From positions 54,028 through 118,027 of the forward strand of contig CAZTOU010000012.1 in NCBI GenBank assembly GCA_964615365.1: a DNA stretch of 64,000 nt, written 5' to 3'. Positions 44,443-53,312 of this stretch are shown in pieces. The notes beneath the pieces were generated by a model. That model searched no databases. It saw only the letters and a list, made by a program, of their open reading frames with translations, and was not told the origin of the DNA. A program made the translations under genes and the position numbers. Position 1 is the stretch's first letter. The number at the start of each line of letters is the position of its first letter. This DNA comes from CAVXZE01 sp964615365. Lineage in GTDB: Bacteria > Myxococcota_A > UBA9160 > UBA6930.

Positions 44443-45707
44443 CCGACCTCATTGCCCTATCCACCCAGATCATCGACGAAGCTGCGCCGATCTTCCCGGT
44501 CCGCGTCAACCAGGAGCTCAGCGAGATCGCGGATGGCATTTCCGTGGTGGAGTCCTTCTCCAACGTAATCGCCCTGACCACCGAAGAGGGCCTGATCCTC
44601 TCCGATACCAGCGGCGCCAGAACGGGTGGCGCAGTCGTGAAGAGCCTGCGGGGCTGGTCCCGGGATGCCTTCCACACCATCCTCTACACGCACGGGCACG
44701 TCGACCACGTCGGCGGCGCGGCGGCCTTCGTGGCCAACGCCGAGGAGCTGGGACATCGCGCGCCGCGCTTCGTAGGACACGAGAACCTCCCTCCGCGCTT
44801 CACTCGCTACCGATTGACCGATGGCTACAACTCGATCGTCAACGCCCGACAGTTCGGCGGAGTCCGGAACATGTCGATCGGGGGCAACCAGCAGTTCTTG
44901 CCGGCGGCAACTCCACCGCCCGACGTCACGTTCTCGGACCGCCTGGGACTCAATGTGGGGGGGGTGCGCATCGATCTGCGTCACGCCAAGGGAGAAACCG
45001 ACGATCACGTCTGGGCGTGGCTTCCCGAGAGAAGGACGATCTTGACCGGGGATCTCTTCATGTGGAACTTCCCCAACGCAGGCAATCCCCAGAAGGTCCA
45101 ACGCTACCCCCGCGAGTGGGCGGCCGCCCTGCGAGAGATGTCCGGTCTCGGAGCGGAGCTCCTGGTGCCCGCCCACGGGGTTCCCGTGGCTGGTGCGGAA
45201 CGCATTCGCATGATTCTGGACGACACCGCCAGCGTCCTGGAAACGCTCGTGAACGGCACCCTCGAGATGATGAACGCGGGCGAGCGACTCGACACCATCA
45301 TCCATTCGCTCCGGCTTCCGCGCGACGTCCTGGCGAAGCCCTACCTGCGGGCGGTCTACGACGAGCCGGAGTTCATCATCCACAACGTCTGGCGCCTCTA
45401 CGGGGGCTGGTACGACGGGAACCCTTCGCGACTCAAGCCCGCTTCCGATGCGGCCCTTGCGGCCGAGGTGGCGAGTCTCAGCGGCGGAATCGACGCCCTG
45501 GTCGCGCGCGCCGAGGCGCTCGCTCGGGAGAAAGAGCTCCGCCTCGCCTGTCACCTGATCGAGATGGCGGCCCTGGCCGCGCCCGACGACAAGAGGGTCC
45601 ACGGCGCTCGGGCGGCGATCTATACCGAGCGAAGAGAGAAGGAGGGCTCGATGATGGCCCGGGGCATTTATGGCGCCGCCGCCAGCGAATCACGGGAGAA
45701 GGCCTAG
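44439..45707 (+). CDS. Metallo-beta-lactamase-fold alkylsulfatase-like hydrolase
   Basis: 422 residues. The metal site THGHVDHVGG is near residue 86, and the later ligands lie in HAKGETDDHVWAWLPE (about 185) and PAHGVPV (about 246). After the MBL fold comes the alkylsulfatase dimerisation domain, recognisable from YGGWYDGNPSRLKPASDAAL (about 327), RLACHLIEMAALAAPDD and SMMARGIYGAAASESRE. The C-terminal SCP2-like domain of SdsA1/BDS1 is absent, so it is a short form. The expected reaction is hydrolysis of alkyl sulfate esters. It overlaps the glycoside hydrolase gene by four bases, so a sulfated sugar or sulfated glycolipid substrate is an attractive inference. Confidence 0.82.
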   Translation: MTDLIALSTQIIDEAAPIFPVRVNQELSEIADGISVVESFSNVIALTTEEGLILSDTSGARTGGAVVKSLRGWSRDAFHTILYTHGHVDHVGGAAAFVANAEELGHRAPRFVGHENLPPRFTRYRLTDGYNSIVNARQFGGVRNMSIGGNQQFLPAATPPPDVTFSDRLGLNVGGVRIDLRHAKGETDDHVWAWLPERRTILTGDLFMWNFPNAGNPQKVQRYPREWAAALREMSGLGAELLVPAHGVPVAGAERIRMILDDTASVLETLVNGTLEMMNAGERLDTIIHSLRLPRDVLAKPYLRAVYDEPEFIIHNVWRLYGGWYDGNPSRLKPASDAALAAEVASLSGGIDALVARAEALAREKELRLACHLIEMAALAAPDDKRVHGARAAIYTERREKEGSMMARGIYGAAASESREKA

Positions 45708-45716
45708 GCGCCCGAG

Positions 45717-47525
45717 ATGAATGAGATGGGACCAGAGGAGGAAGATCGTCCGCCGGCCGCCCTGCGGGGCGCCGCGCCCCCCCGCGTGACCTTTGACGGC
45801 GCGGAGTTCGCGCTCCGTGACGCGGCGCAGCACTCGCAGCTCGAGGATCACCTCCGGGAGTTCTTCGGCCCCCGCGCAGCGCTTCAGCCGTTGATCGACA
45901 CCTGCTCGGTGGACGACGTGTGCCTCGACGCACTGCGGCTGTCGCGTCACGGACCTCACCTCTTCGAGACGCGGGCGGCATTCGCCGACCCGGACCGGTC
46001 CGTCAGCGGCAGCTTCGTCAACGTGTGGCAGCGCAGCGAGCGGGGACGGATCGTCCGGACCCGCGCCGGACGGCTCTTCATCAGCGGGTCGAGGTCGCGG
46101 CTGGCCTTGCAGCTGCACGCCAACCTGGTCGAATTCGCCCGTGGTACCGAGCGCGTCGATCGCATGGAGGTGGAGGCGCGAGAGGTCGGCCGCTACGCCT
46201 ACCGCTTCATGCACGGGGTCGAGGTCGACGCGGCCACCCGTGCAGAGATCAAGCGCCGGCTGGCGGACGCCGGCCCCCTGCTCGGGGTCGAGCCGGACCT
46301 CGAGCTGTTCGAGACGCTCCGGAGCCCGCGGGAGATCGTCGACTTCGTGGTGCTCTCCCGAATCCGCGAGTCGTGGATGGAGACCGTCGACCAGATCGTG
46401 CAGGCCCAGGGCCTTCGCTTCAGCGTGGACCAGGTGGTGGACGTGGCGCGTCGTCCCGGGCTCACCTTCCTACTCGACCTGCCGGCCTACTGCATGAGCC
46501 TGCAGGTGACCGACGACCGCGCCTATGCGCACTTCCTGGAGTCGGTACGTCTCGGGCGGCGCCGCGAGTCGCTGCAGCGGCTGCGCGGGGTGCTCGGCAA
46601 CCCCTTCAGCCAGCTCCCCAAGAGCGTGCGCAGCGCCCTTCTCGTCTACCGCCCCTATCTCTTTCCGCTCCCCTGGCGGGTCCGGGAGATCCCGGATCTG
46701 GAGCCTCCGCCCCCGCCAGAGCCGCCGCTTCGGGTCCTCGGTTTCCGCGCTTCCGACGGTACGCTGGTCCGATCGATCGCGGCCGATCCGCCCACCGCGC
46801 GGCTCCGCGACTACCGGGCAGCGGAGGTGGAGCGGGCGGCGACCGCCGTTCTCAGCGGGGCCCGGCTGGTGTCGATCACCGGATTGTCGGGATGCGGCAA
46901 GACCGAGGTCGTGATCTGGAACCTGGAGGCCGCACTCGCCGCGCATGGGCACCAGGTCGTCTCTCTCGACGCACAGCAGCTCATCAAGCGAGAGGACGCC
47001 GGCGCGCTGCTCCAGGAGATCGACGACGTGGTGCGACCCACGGTGGTGATCTTCGACGAATCCCTGTACATCCGCGGCCCGGGGCGGGACGCCTTCGTGG
47101 AGTTCTCCGAGCGCTTCCTCCGCTGGACCGATCACCACCTCGTCTTCGTCGGGGGCGGGCGGGAGTCCGCAGAACACCAGCGCGCGGGCATCGAGCGGGA
47201 GCTCGGCGTGCTATGGGAGAGGTTCGAGAGCGCGCACGTTCCGGTGCGTCCCAAGCCTGCCAACTTGCGCCAGGCCTACCGGTTCCTGGGCCTCGGCCGG
47301 CTCGCCTGGGCCGACGATGAGCGGAAGCGAGCGCTGCTGCAATACGCCCTCGAGCGCATTCCCCCCTACTTCACCCCGCTCCTGCCCGTGCGCCTCCACG
47401 AACACCCCGCGGTGCAGAGTATGGATCAGGCCCGGGCGCTGATCGATGCCGAGGTCGCGCCCTCCTACTGGCGCGAGATGCTCGGTATGGTCTTCGAGGG
47501 GGATCGCCGACCGGACGCCCGGTAG
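45717..47525 (+). CDS. Unrecognised large protein with C-terminal P-loop NTPase domain
   Basis: 602 residues. I do not recognise the N-terminal 340 residues, which are mostly helical with no membrane segment. After a proline-rich hinge (LEPPPPPEPP, about 328) comes an ATPase: Walker A ITGLSGCGKTE near residue 390 and a Walker B TVVIFDES near 445, followed by FVFVGGG-like sensor and a short helical C-terminus. The single P-loop with nearby Walker B resembles AAA/STAND-type switch ATPases, but no effector domain is identifiable. It starts 9 bases after the alkylsulfatase gene, and the corrinoid genes follow after about 110 bases. No function is proposed. Confidence 0.6.
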   Translation: MNEMGPEEEDRPPAALRGAAPPRVTFDGAEFALRDAAQHSQLEDHLREFFGPRAALQPLIDTCSVDDVCLDALRLSRHGPHLFETRAAFADPDRSVSGSFVNVWQRSERGRIVRTRAGRLFISGSRSRLALQLHANLVEFARGTERVDRMEVEAREVGRYAYRFMHGVEVDAATRAEIKRRLADAGPLLGVEPDLELFETLRSPREIVDFVVLSRIRESWMETVDQIVQAQGLRFSVDQVVDVARRPGLTFLLDLPAYCMSLQVTDDRAYAHFLESVRLGRRRESLQRLRGVLGNPFSQLPKSVRSALLVYRPYLFPLPWRVREIPDLEPPPPPEPPLRVLGFRASDGTLVRSIAADPPTARLRDYRAAEVERAATAVLSGARLVSITGLSGCGKTEVVIWNLEAALAAHGHQVVSLDAQQLIKREDAGALLQEIDDVVRPTVVIFDESLYIRGPGRDAFVEFSERFLRWTDHHLVFVGGGRESAEHQRAGIERELGVLWERFESAHVPVRPKPANLRQAYRFLGLGRLAWADDERKRALLQYALERIPPYFTPLLPVRLHEHPAVQSMDQARALIDAEVAPSYWREMLGMVFEGDRRPDAR

Positions 47526-47634
47526 CGCCGCCGGTAGGCGGGCTGCAGACTCTACTGATTTGGGAGTATCCTCGCGGGAGACTGTGAGGCGGCTCGACGC
47601 CGTGAGCGGCCGCCGGCGAAAGGATGCGAAGACC

Positions 47635-48285
47635 ATGGCGAACGGGGAGCTTCTCGATCGCCTGCAGCAGCTGGTTCTGAAGCTGGACCAGGCGGGCGTG
47701 GAGGAGACCACGCGCGAGGCCCTCGCCGCGGGGCACCTGCCGCAGGACATCATCTCGAAGGGATTGGCTGCGGGCATGGAGCTGGTGGGACGGGGCTACG
47801 AGGAGGGCGAGCTGTTCGTACCCGAGCTGATGCTGAGCGCCCGGGCCACGCTGGCCGCCCTCGACATCCTGCGTCCTCACCTGGCCAGAGAGGGTGTGGG
47901 GCCGCAGGGGAAGGTCGTGCTGGGCACCGTGCAGGGGGACATCCACGACATCGGCAAGAACATCGTCGGCATCGTCCTCGAGGGCGACGGCTTCGAGGTG
48001 CACGACCTCGGCGGGGACGTGCCGCCGCAGGACTTCGTGGACAAGGCCCTGGAGATCGGAGCCGACGTGGTAGCGCTCTCGGCACTGATCTCTCTCGCGG
48101 TCTCGAAGATGGCAGAGACGGTCGCCATCGTGAGGCAGCGAGGAGTCCCGGCGAAGGTCATCGTGGGAGGAGCAGCGGTGACTCAGAACACCGCGGAGTC
48201 CATCGGAGCCGACGCCTACGGGCGCGACGCCTGGGAGGCCTTGCGGCGGGTGCGCGGACTGGTGCAGGGAGAGCTGCAGACATGA
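47635..48285 (+). CDS. Corrinoid (B12)-binding protein of methyltransferase type
   Basis: 216 residues: a helical cap domain (residues 1-85) and a Rossmann-like B12-binding domain. The cobalt-ligating motif is DIHDIGKNIVG (about residue 102), with VVALSALIS (about 143) and VIVGGAAVTQ (about 180) as the other B12 loop elements. This is the MtaC/MtbC/methionine-synthase-like corrinoid module that shuttles methyl groups. ATG 47635 follows AAAGGATGCGAAGACC. The stop overlaps the start of the methyltransferase gene by four bases (ATGA). Confidence 0.9.
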   Translation: MANGELLDRLQQLVLKLDQAGVEETTREALAAGHLPQDIISKGLAAGMELVGRGYEEGELFVPELMLSARATLAALDILRPHLAREGVGPQGKVVLGTVQGDIHDIGKNIVGIVLEGDGFEVHDLGGDVPPQDFVDKALEIGADVVALSALISLAVSKMAETVAIVRQRGVPAKVIVGGAAVTQNTAESIGADAYGRDAWEALRRVRGLVQGELQT

Positions 48286-49379
48286 AGCACGACTGGAAGG
48301 CATCGGCAGAGCGGATCGCACTCACCTTCCTGGGCCAGACGCCGGATCGGGTCCCCGTCACCTTCATCGCCTCCGAGGACATTGCCGCGCGCATCTCCGG
48401 GTTGACCATACGAGAGATGCTCACCAGCTCGAAGAAGCTGGCCGAGGTCAGCATCGGCGTCTGCGAGGTCCTGGGCGGAGACAGCGTCTCGGTGGTGGTC
48501 ACGCCCTACTGCGGCCCCTACGAGGGGCTGGCCTTCGCGAAGGCGAACGGTCGCGAGGATCTGTTCGTCTGGAAGGACTACACCACGCCGTTCATCCGCG
48601 AGGGAGAGCTGTGCGCGACCGAGGCGGACATCGAGCGGCTCGAGATTCCGGACCACTCCAAGCTCGAACCCTGGCCCACGATCCTCGAGGCCATGGCGAT
48701 CGTACGAGAGACCACCGGTATGGGCGGGGGCTTCGCGCCCAGTCTCACCTGGTCGAGCATCCAGATGCTGCGCGGGAGCCGGGCGTACATGGACGTGATC
48801 GAGAACCCGGACCTGCTGCTCGCGCTCTGCGAGAAGATCTACGCCTCGCAGTGCGACTACTACCGGGCCTTCTGCAGCGCCGTGGGAAAGCCGGCCTTTG
48901 CGATGAACTGTCAGTACGCCTTCAACCGCACCATGCTGCGATTCGAGGACGCCTGGAAGTTCGAGGGGCAGTTCATCCACAGGTTCTGCCGGGAGATGGA
49001 CATCCCCCTCGCCATCCACAACTGCGGCTTCGATCCCTACTGGGTCGAGCTGATCGAGAAGCATCAGAGCGAGGGTGTCCAGGTCATCGCCGTCAACGGG
49101 AGCCACCCGCTCGACCTCGACGAGTGGGTTCGCTTCCGCGAGAAGTTCCCCGAAATCGTGATCTCCGGGGCCTCGCTCTTCGTCAACGGAGAGCTCGAGA
49201 ACGGCACGCCCGCCGACGTGGAGGCCCGGGTCCGCGAGAACATCGAGAAGCTCGCCCCCTACGGCCGCTTCATCGTGACACCCGTCTGCTGCATGCCCTG
49301 GCGAGTGCCCCTCTCGAACATCTTCGCGGTCCGGGACGCCGTCGAGCGCCACGGGCGGGCGCCGTTCCCGCGAAGCTGA
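48282..49379 (+). CDS. Uroporphyrinogen decarboxylase-family corrinoid methyltransferase (MtaA/CmuA-like)
   Basis: 365 residues of the URO-D superfamily. The zinc-ligand pattern of the methyltransferase branch is seen: LAIHNCGFDPYW (H-x-C, near residue 248) and a final PVCCMPWRVPLSN (about 336). This replaces the haem-pathway residues, so methyl transfer between a corrinoid protein and a thiol or folate acceptor, or from a methyl donor, is expected. It is coupled to the corrinoid protein gene. No methyl donor-specific MT1 gene or corrinoid reactivase is adjacent, so the source of the methyl group is open. Confidence 0.85.
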   Translation: MKHDWKASAERIALTFLGQTPDRVPVTFIASEDIAARISGLTIREMLTSSKKLAEVSIGVCEVLGGDSVSVVVTPYCGPYEGLAFAKANGREDLFVWKDYTTPFIREGELCATEADIERLEIPDHSKLEPWPTILEAMAIVRETTGMGGGFAPSLTWSSIQMLRGSRAYMDVIENPDLLLALCEKIYASQCDYYRAFCSAVGKPAFAMNCQYAFNRTMLRFEDAWKFEGQFIHRFCREMDIPLAIHNCGFDPYWVELIEKHQSEGVQVIAVNGSHPLDLDEWVRFREKFPEIVISGASLFVNGELENGTPADVEARVRENIEKLAPYGRFIVTPVCCMPWRVPLSNIFAVRDAVERHGRAPFPRS

Positions 49380-49480
49380 ACGCGGTCTCCGTCGCGCCGG
49401 GCAAAGGTCTCTGGGCAGAGGCCGCAACCGGTGCCCACGGGCGGCTCCGAGGGCCCACAGGATTGCCCAAAGACCGCGTT
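49379..49480. other. Nested inverted-repeat element, candidate structured RNA or operator
   Basis: Between the methyltransferase stop and the MoxR gene. Outer arms AACGCGGTCT (49379-49388) and AGACCGCGTT (49471-49480) pair perfectly over 10 bases; inner arms GGGCAA (49399-49404) and TTGCCC (49463-49468) pair over 6; inside is a local hairpin GGTCTCT-GGGC-AGAGGCC. The set is too large for a simple terminator and has no T-run. A TTGCCC-N17-TAATAC promoter-like pair overlaps the 3' arms, so an operator-type explanation also fits. I cannot match it to a known riboswitch. Confidence 0.45.
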
Positions 49481-49524
49481 TCGCCTAATACTCGCGGGTC
49501 TTTACCCCCTGCATGAGGCTGCCG

Positions 49525-50406
49525 ATGTCCGATTCCGCCACCTTCTACCAGTTCACCGGGACCCGCGGCTACATTGCCGCGCCCGCTCTCGTCGACGCCG
49601 TCAACTGCGCCATCGCCCTGGAACGGCCTCTGCTCGTCAAGGGAGAGCCGGGCACCGGGAAGACGCTTCTGGCCCTTCACGTATCGGAAGGCATCGAATT
49701 GCCGATGGAATCCTGGCACGTGAAGTCCACCTCGAAGGCCTCCGAGGGGCTCTACGTCTACGACACCGTCCAGCGACTCAACGATGCCCGCTTCGGCGAC
49801 GGCAACGTCGCCGACATCCGGAGCTACATCCGGTTCGGGCCGCTGGGACGCGTGTTTCGCTCCCCGGACCGCCACATCCTCCTGATCGACGAGATCGACA
49901 AGGCGGACATCGAGTTCCCCAACGACCTGCTCCTGGAGCTGGACGAGATGCGCTTCACGGTGATGGAGACCGGCGACGAAATCGTCGCCAAACGCCGCCC
50001 CGTCGTCGTGATCACCTCGAACAACGAGAAGGAGCTCCCAGACGCCTTCCTTCGACGCTGCGTCTTCCACTTCATCGAATTCCCGGATCGCGAGCTGATG
50101 AAGCAGATCGTCGCGGTGCACCACCCGAACCTGGATGCGGCCCTGCTCGATCAGGTACTGATCAAGTTCTACTGGCTGCGCGAGCAGAACGAGCTCCGCA
50201 AGAAGCCCTCCACCTCCGAGCTCATCGACTGGATCGCGGCCCTGCTCCGCTCGGGGCTCGGCGTGGAGAAGCTCGAGTCCCACATCCCGTTCCTGGGGGC
50301 GTTGCTGAAGAACGAGCAGGACACCGAGGCGCTCGACAACTACCAGGTCAAAGGCGGATCGCTTCCCAATAGCTGGAGGGAACTCGGCCCTCGCTTCAAC
50401 CAGTAG
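49525..50406 (+). CDS. MoxR-family AAA ATPase (CoxD-like)
   Basis: About 293 residues. Walker A GEPGTGKT is near residue 42, Walker B ILLIDEIDKAD near 117, sensor 1 VVITSNNEKELP near 155 and the arginine finger in FLRRC. The order and the ADIEFPNDLLLELDEMRFTV segment match the MoxR subgroup that pairs with CoxE-type VWA proteins in molybdenum-enzyme maturation. ATG 49525 has GAGG six bases upstream; ATG 49513 is an alternative adding four residues. A VWA partner gene follows after 10 bases. It belongs to a different subgroup from the ATPase at 18543. Confidence 0.88.
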   Translation: MSDSATFYQFTGTRGYIAAPALVDAVNCAIALERPLLVKGEPGTGKTLLALHVSEGIELPMESWHVKSTSKASEGLYVYDTVQRLNDARFGDGNVADIRSYIRFGPLGRVFRSPDRHILLIDEIDKADIEFPNDLLLELDEMRFTVMETGDEIVAKRRPVVVITSNNEKELPDAFLRRCVFHFIEFPDRELMKQIVAVHHPNLDAALLDQVLIKFYWLREQNELRKKPSTSELIDWIAALLRSGLGVEKLESHIPFLGALLKNEQDTEALDNYQVKGGSLPNSWRELGPRFNQ

Positions 50407-50416
50407 GTCGAAGGCG

Positions 50417-51610
50417 TTGTTCCTCGACCTCTTCTACGAGCTGCGCAGCGCCGGGGTGCCGGTGGGCATGCAGGAATGGATGACGCTGATGGAAGCCCTG
50501 GGAAAGGGGCTGCACGGCTCGAGCCTGCTGCGCTTCTACCACCTGTCTCGCGCCTGCCTGGTGAAGAGCGAGACCTACTTCGACGCCTTCGATCGCGTCT
50601 TTGCCCACGTCTTCCACGGAGTGGAGGGCGAGCTCGACATCACCGAGGAGATCCTGGAGTGGCTCCGGGATCCGAAGAACTACCAGGAACTCACCCCGGA
50701 GCAGCGAGCCGACCTCGAACGGCTCTCGCGAGACGAGCTGATGCGGCGCTTTCTGGAGACGCTGGCAGAGCAGACGGAGCGCCACGACGGGGGCGGGCGT
50801 TGGATCGGAACCGGCGGACATTCCCCATTCGGCCACGGCGGAGAGCACCCCACCGGAATCCGCGTGGGAGGGCCGGGGCGCAATCGCTCCGCGATGAAGG
50901 TGGCCGAGGAGCGCCACTTCAAGGGCTACCGGACGGATCTCACTCTCGATCTCAGACAGACGAAGGTCGCGCTACGGCGCCTGCGTCTTCTCACCCGCCA
51001 GGGGCCGGAGATCGAGCTCGACCTCGACGAGACCATCGACGAGACCTGCCGCAACGCTGGCGAGATCGAGCTGGTCTTCCGCCCGGAGCGGCGCAACAAC
51101 GTGCGGGTGCTGCTTCTGATGGACGTGGGCGGGACGATGGATCCGTTCTTTCAGCCGGTGAGCAAGCTGGTGACGGCGCTTCACGAGGAGCGGGGCCTGC
51201 GGGACCTGCGCGCCTACTACTTCCACAACTGCATCTACGATCACCTGTACACGGACGCGGGGATGTGGCCTCGGGATTCGCTGCCCACCGGCGACATCCT
51301 CCGCCGCTTCGACGAGCGTTGGAAGGTGATTCTCGTCGGCGACGCGGCAATGCATCCCGCAGAGCTGATGGAGCCCTGGGGAAATGTCAACCCGAGGCGG
51401 GAGACCCAGACACCCGGGATCCAGTGGCTGCACCGAATCGCCGAGCACTTCGGCCGCAGCGTCTGGATCAACCCCGACCCCCCGCGAGCCTGGAACCACA
51501 CGCGCACCGTCCAGGTGATCCGCCGCCTGTTCCCGATGTTCCATCTCAGTGTGGACGGAGTCCACGACGCCATCGCGGCGCTGGTGGGCGCCCGCCCCCA
51601 GGCCCACTGA
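50417..51610 (+). CDS. CoxE-like VWA domain protein
   Basis: 397 residues. The N-terminus (FLDLFYELRSAGVPVGMQEWMTLMEAL) and the middle match CoxE/YeaD-like proteins; the degenerate VWA fold is at the C-terminus with VRVLLLMDVGGTMDPF (near residue 233), a D-x-G-x-T variant of the metal site, and ILVGDAAMHP (about 311). A glycine-rich stretch (GGGRWIGTGGHSPFGHGGEHPTG) lies near residue 120. It forms a pair with the MoxR-type ATPase just before it. The likely start is TTG 50417. CoxD/CoxE help assemble the Mo-Cu site of CO dehydrogenase, but no such enzyme is present here. Confidence 0.8.
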   Translation: MFLDLFYELRSAGVPVGMQEWMTLMEALGKGLHGSSLLRFYHLSRACLVKSETYFDAFDRVFAHVFHGVEGELDITEEILEWLRDPKNYQELTPEQRADLERLSRDELMRRFLETLAEQTERHDGGGRWIGTGGHSPFGHGGEHPTGIRVGGPGRNRSAMKVAEERHFKGYRTDLTLDLRQTKVALRRLRLLTRQGPEIELDLDETIDETCRNAGEIELVFRPERRNNVRVLLLMDVGGTMDPFFQPVSKLVTALHEERGLRDLRAYYFHNCIYDHLYTDAGMWPRDSLPTGDILRRFDERWKVILVGDAAMHPAELMEPWGNVNPRRETQTPGIQWLHRIAEHFGRSVWINPDPPRAWNHTRTVQVIRRLFPMFHLSVDGVHDAIAALVGARPQAH

Positions 51611-51648
51611 CTCGGCCCGGCTGAAAGGCCAGGTCTCGGCCTGTCTCT

Positions 51649-53312
51649 CTACTGCGGGATGTGGGTGGACCACGCGCTCAACGGCCACGCCCCCGGCGCG
51701 AGCTTCCGGCGCGCTCCCTCTTGCGCCACCGAACGCGCACGGTCGTAGAAGGAGAATTCCGGAACCTCGTCCATCAAGGCAGCGGCCGCCCGGTAGTGAG
51801 TCACCGCCTCCTCACGGTTGTCGAGGCCGTCGGAGCAGGCGCCCTTCAGCAACTCGGCCTCGACGCGCGGCTCGCCGCGGCGCCCACGTGGGTGTCGAGC
51901 ACCGAGGTCGCGTCGGCGAAGCGCGCGGCAGCCACCAGCGAGTGAGCCCAGCCCAGGGCCAGCCGCGAGAGATCGAGATCGCCCGGTGGATCGGCGAAGA
52001 TCTGCGACCAGAGCTGATTCGCGTTTGCCGCGTCGTCATCCATCAGCTGGGCAGCCAGCGCAGCGCGCACCTTCGCCACCGCAGCGGCCTCTCGACGGTA
52101 CTTCTCCGTCTGCAGATACGGGGAGGCGGGAATCGGAGCGGTAGGTGTGGATGCCTCTCCGATGGTGAGGGGAACGTAGGCGCCGAACGGTGCGTAGGGC
52201 TGCATCCCATCCGAGTGCCAGAGGATCCCCCGGGCGGGCTCGACCACCACGGCGTTCAGCACCAAGAGGTTGCCGACCACCGAGGCGTTTGCGAAGGAAT
52301 GCCCGGAGCGATCGCGGAGAATCTCGGCTGCACGGGCGGCGTCGAGCCGGCCCAGGCGCGACTCCACGGCGCGTTCCATCAAACGGCGACGGTCGAGAGA
52401 ATCCGGGCCGCGGAAGTGGTCCTCTTCCTGCATCGCCTCGGTGCGCGCGTGATTCGAGTGCGCGAACCAATCGCCTTTGGGCCGAAAGACCTCGCAGCGG
52501 ACCGTGGTGCACTCGAGCAGCGCGATATTCCCGGCGGCATCGGCCACCGCACCGAAGGTCGAGATGACGATGGGGAACTCGGTCTGAAAGAGCTCGATCG
52601 CCTCCTCCACGGTGCGCGCCTTCTGGAGAACCCGGCGATGGGGATACGAGGTCGAGGTGGGCTCCATCTGCGGATCGGTGTCGAAGTAATTGAAGGAGAA
52701 GGCGAGCCCCGCTTCGTTCAGGCCCACGGTCGGCAACTGGAGCAGCGGCCAGGCGACCGAGATGTAGCGGAGATCCCCGCCCTCGGGGTGATAGCGGATG
52801 GCTGTCGGACGGAGCCGGCCGCCGAAGTCGATCCAATCGACGTTTCTCCCGATGAGGGCGTTGCCGTCCGCGGTCGCCGACCGCGATGCGGCGAATACGG
52901 TGGAGCCCGCGGCGGCGCCGGCCCCGATCTGCGATCGGACCATGTCGGCGCGCGAGACGCCCAGCGCCGAAGCGTAGCCCGCGGCCTCTTCGAAGAGGCC
53001 GGTGTCGTCCGACAGGAACCGCGTGGTGAGCGGCAGCAAGATGCGGTCGTAGACCCAGGCACCGAGACCGCCCCCCAGCGTCCTCCGGTAGAGCTTCATG
53101 TTGAACTCGAAGACCCGACGGCCCTCTTCGCCGAGAAGCTCCCCGGCCTGGCGGCCCATCTCCTGGTAGGAGCCGTAGACGTCCAGCACGATGAGGTCGC
53201 CGAACTCGCTGCGCCGGGGCTCGCTGGCCTCGGCAGTCGCCACCGGAAGGATCCACACACTGACAAGGATCGCGGCAAACCCCGTCTTCCGGAATCGCCT
53301 CATCGCTGCCAT
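51649..53312 (-). pseudogene. C45/choloylglycine-hydrolase-like secreted protein, frame broken near the 3' end
   Basis: The first frame (51846-53312, 488 residues) has a signal peptide (FAAILVSVWILPVATAEA), then an Ntn-hydrolase-like fold of the acyl-CoA:6-APA acyltransferase/C45 type (DGNALIGRNVDWIDFGGRLRP, VGLNEAGLAFSFNYF, WFAHSNHA). At about 51880 the frame changes: one missing base in GCCGCGGCGAG (minus strand) would join it to GEPRVEAELLKGACSDGLDNREEAVTHYRAAAALM and finish at 51649 with SAWSTHIPQ. The C-terminal part looks like a tetratricopeptide tail. A strong ribosome site (AAGGAGGTGAACCG) supports ATG 53312. The break may be real or a base-call error; the enzyme domain itself is intact. 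Confidence 0.7.

Noticed and set aside
49379..49480. Intrinsic terminator of the methyltransferase gene
   Set aside because: The outer arms are 82 bases apart, there are nested stems, and no T-run follows; a plain terminator does not need this layout.
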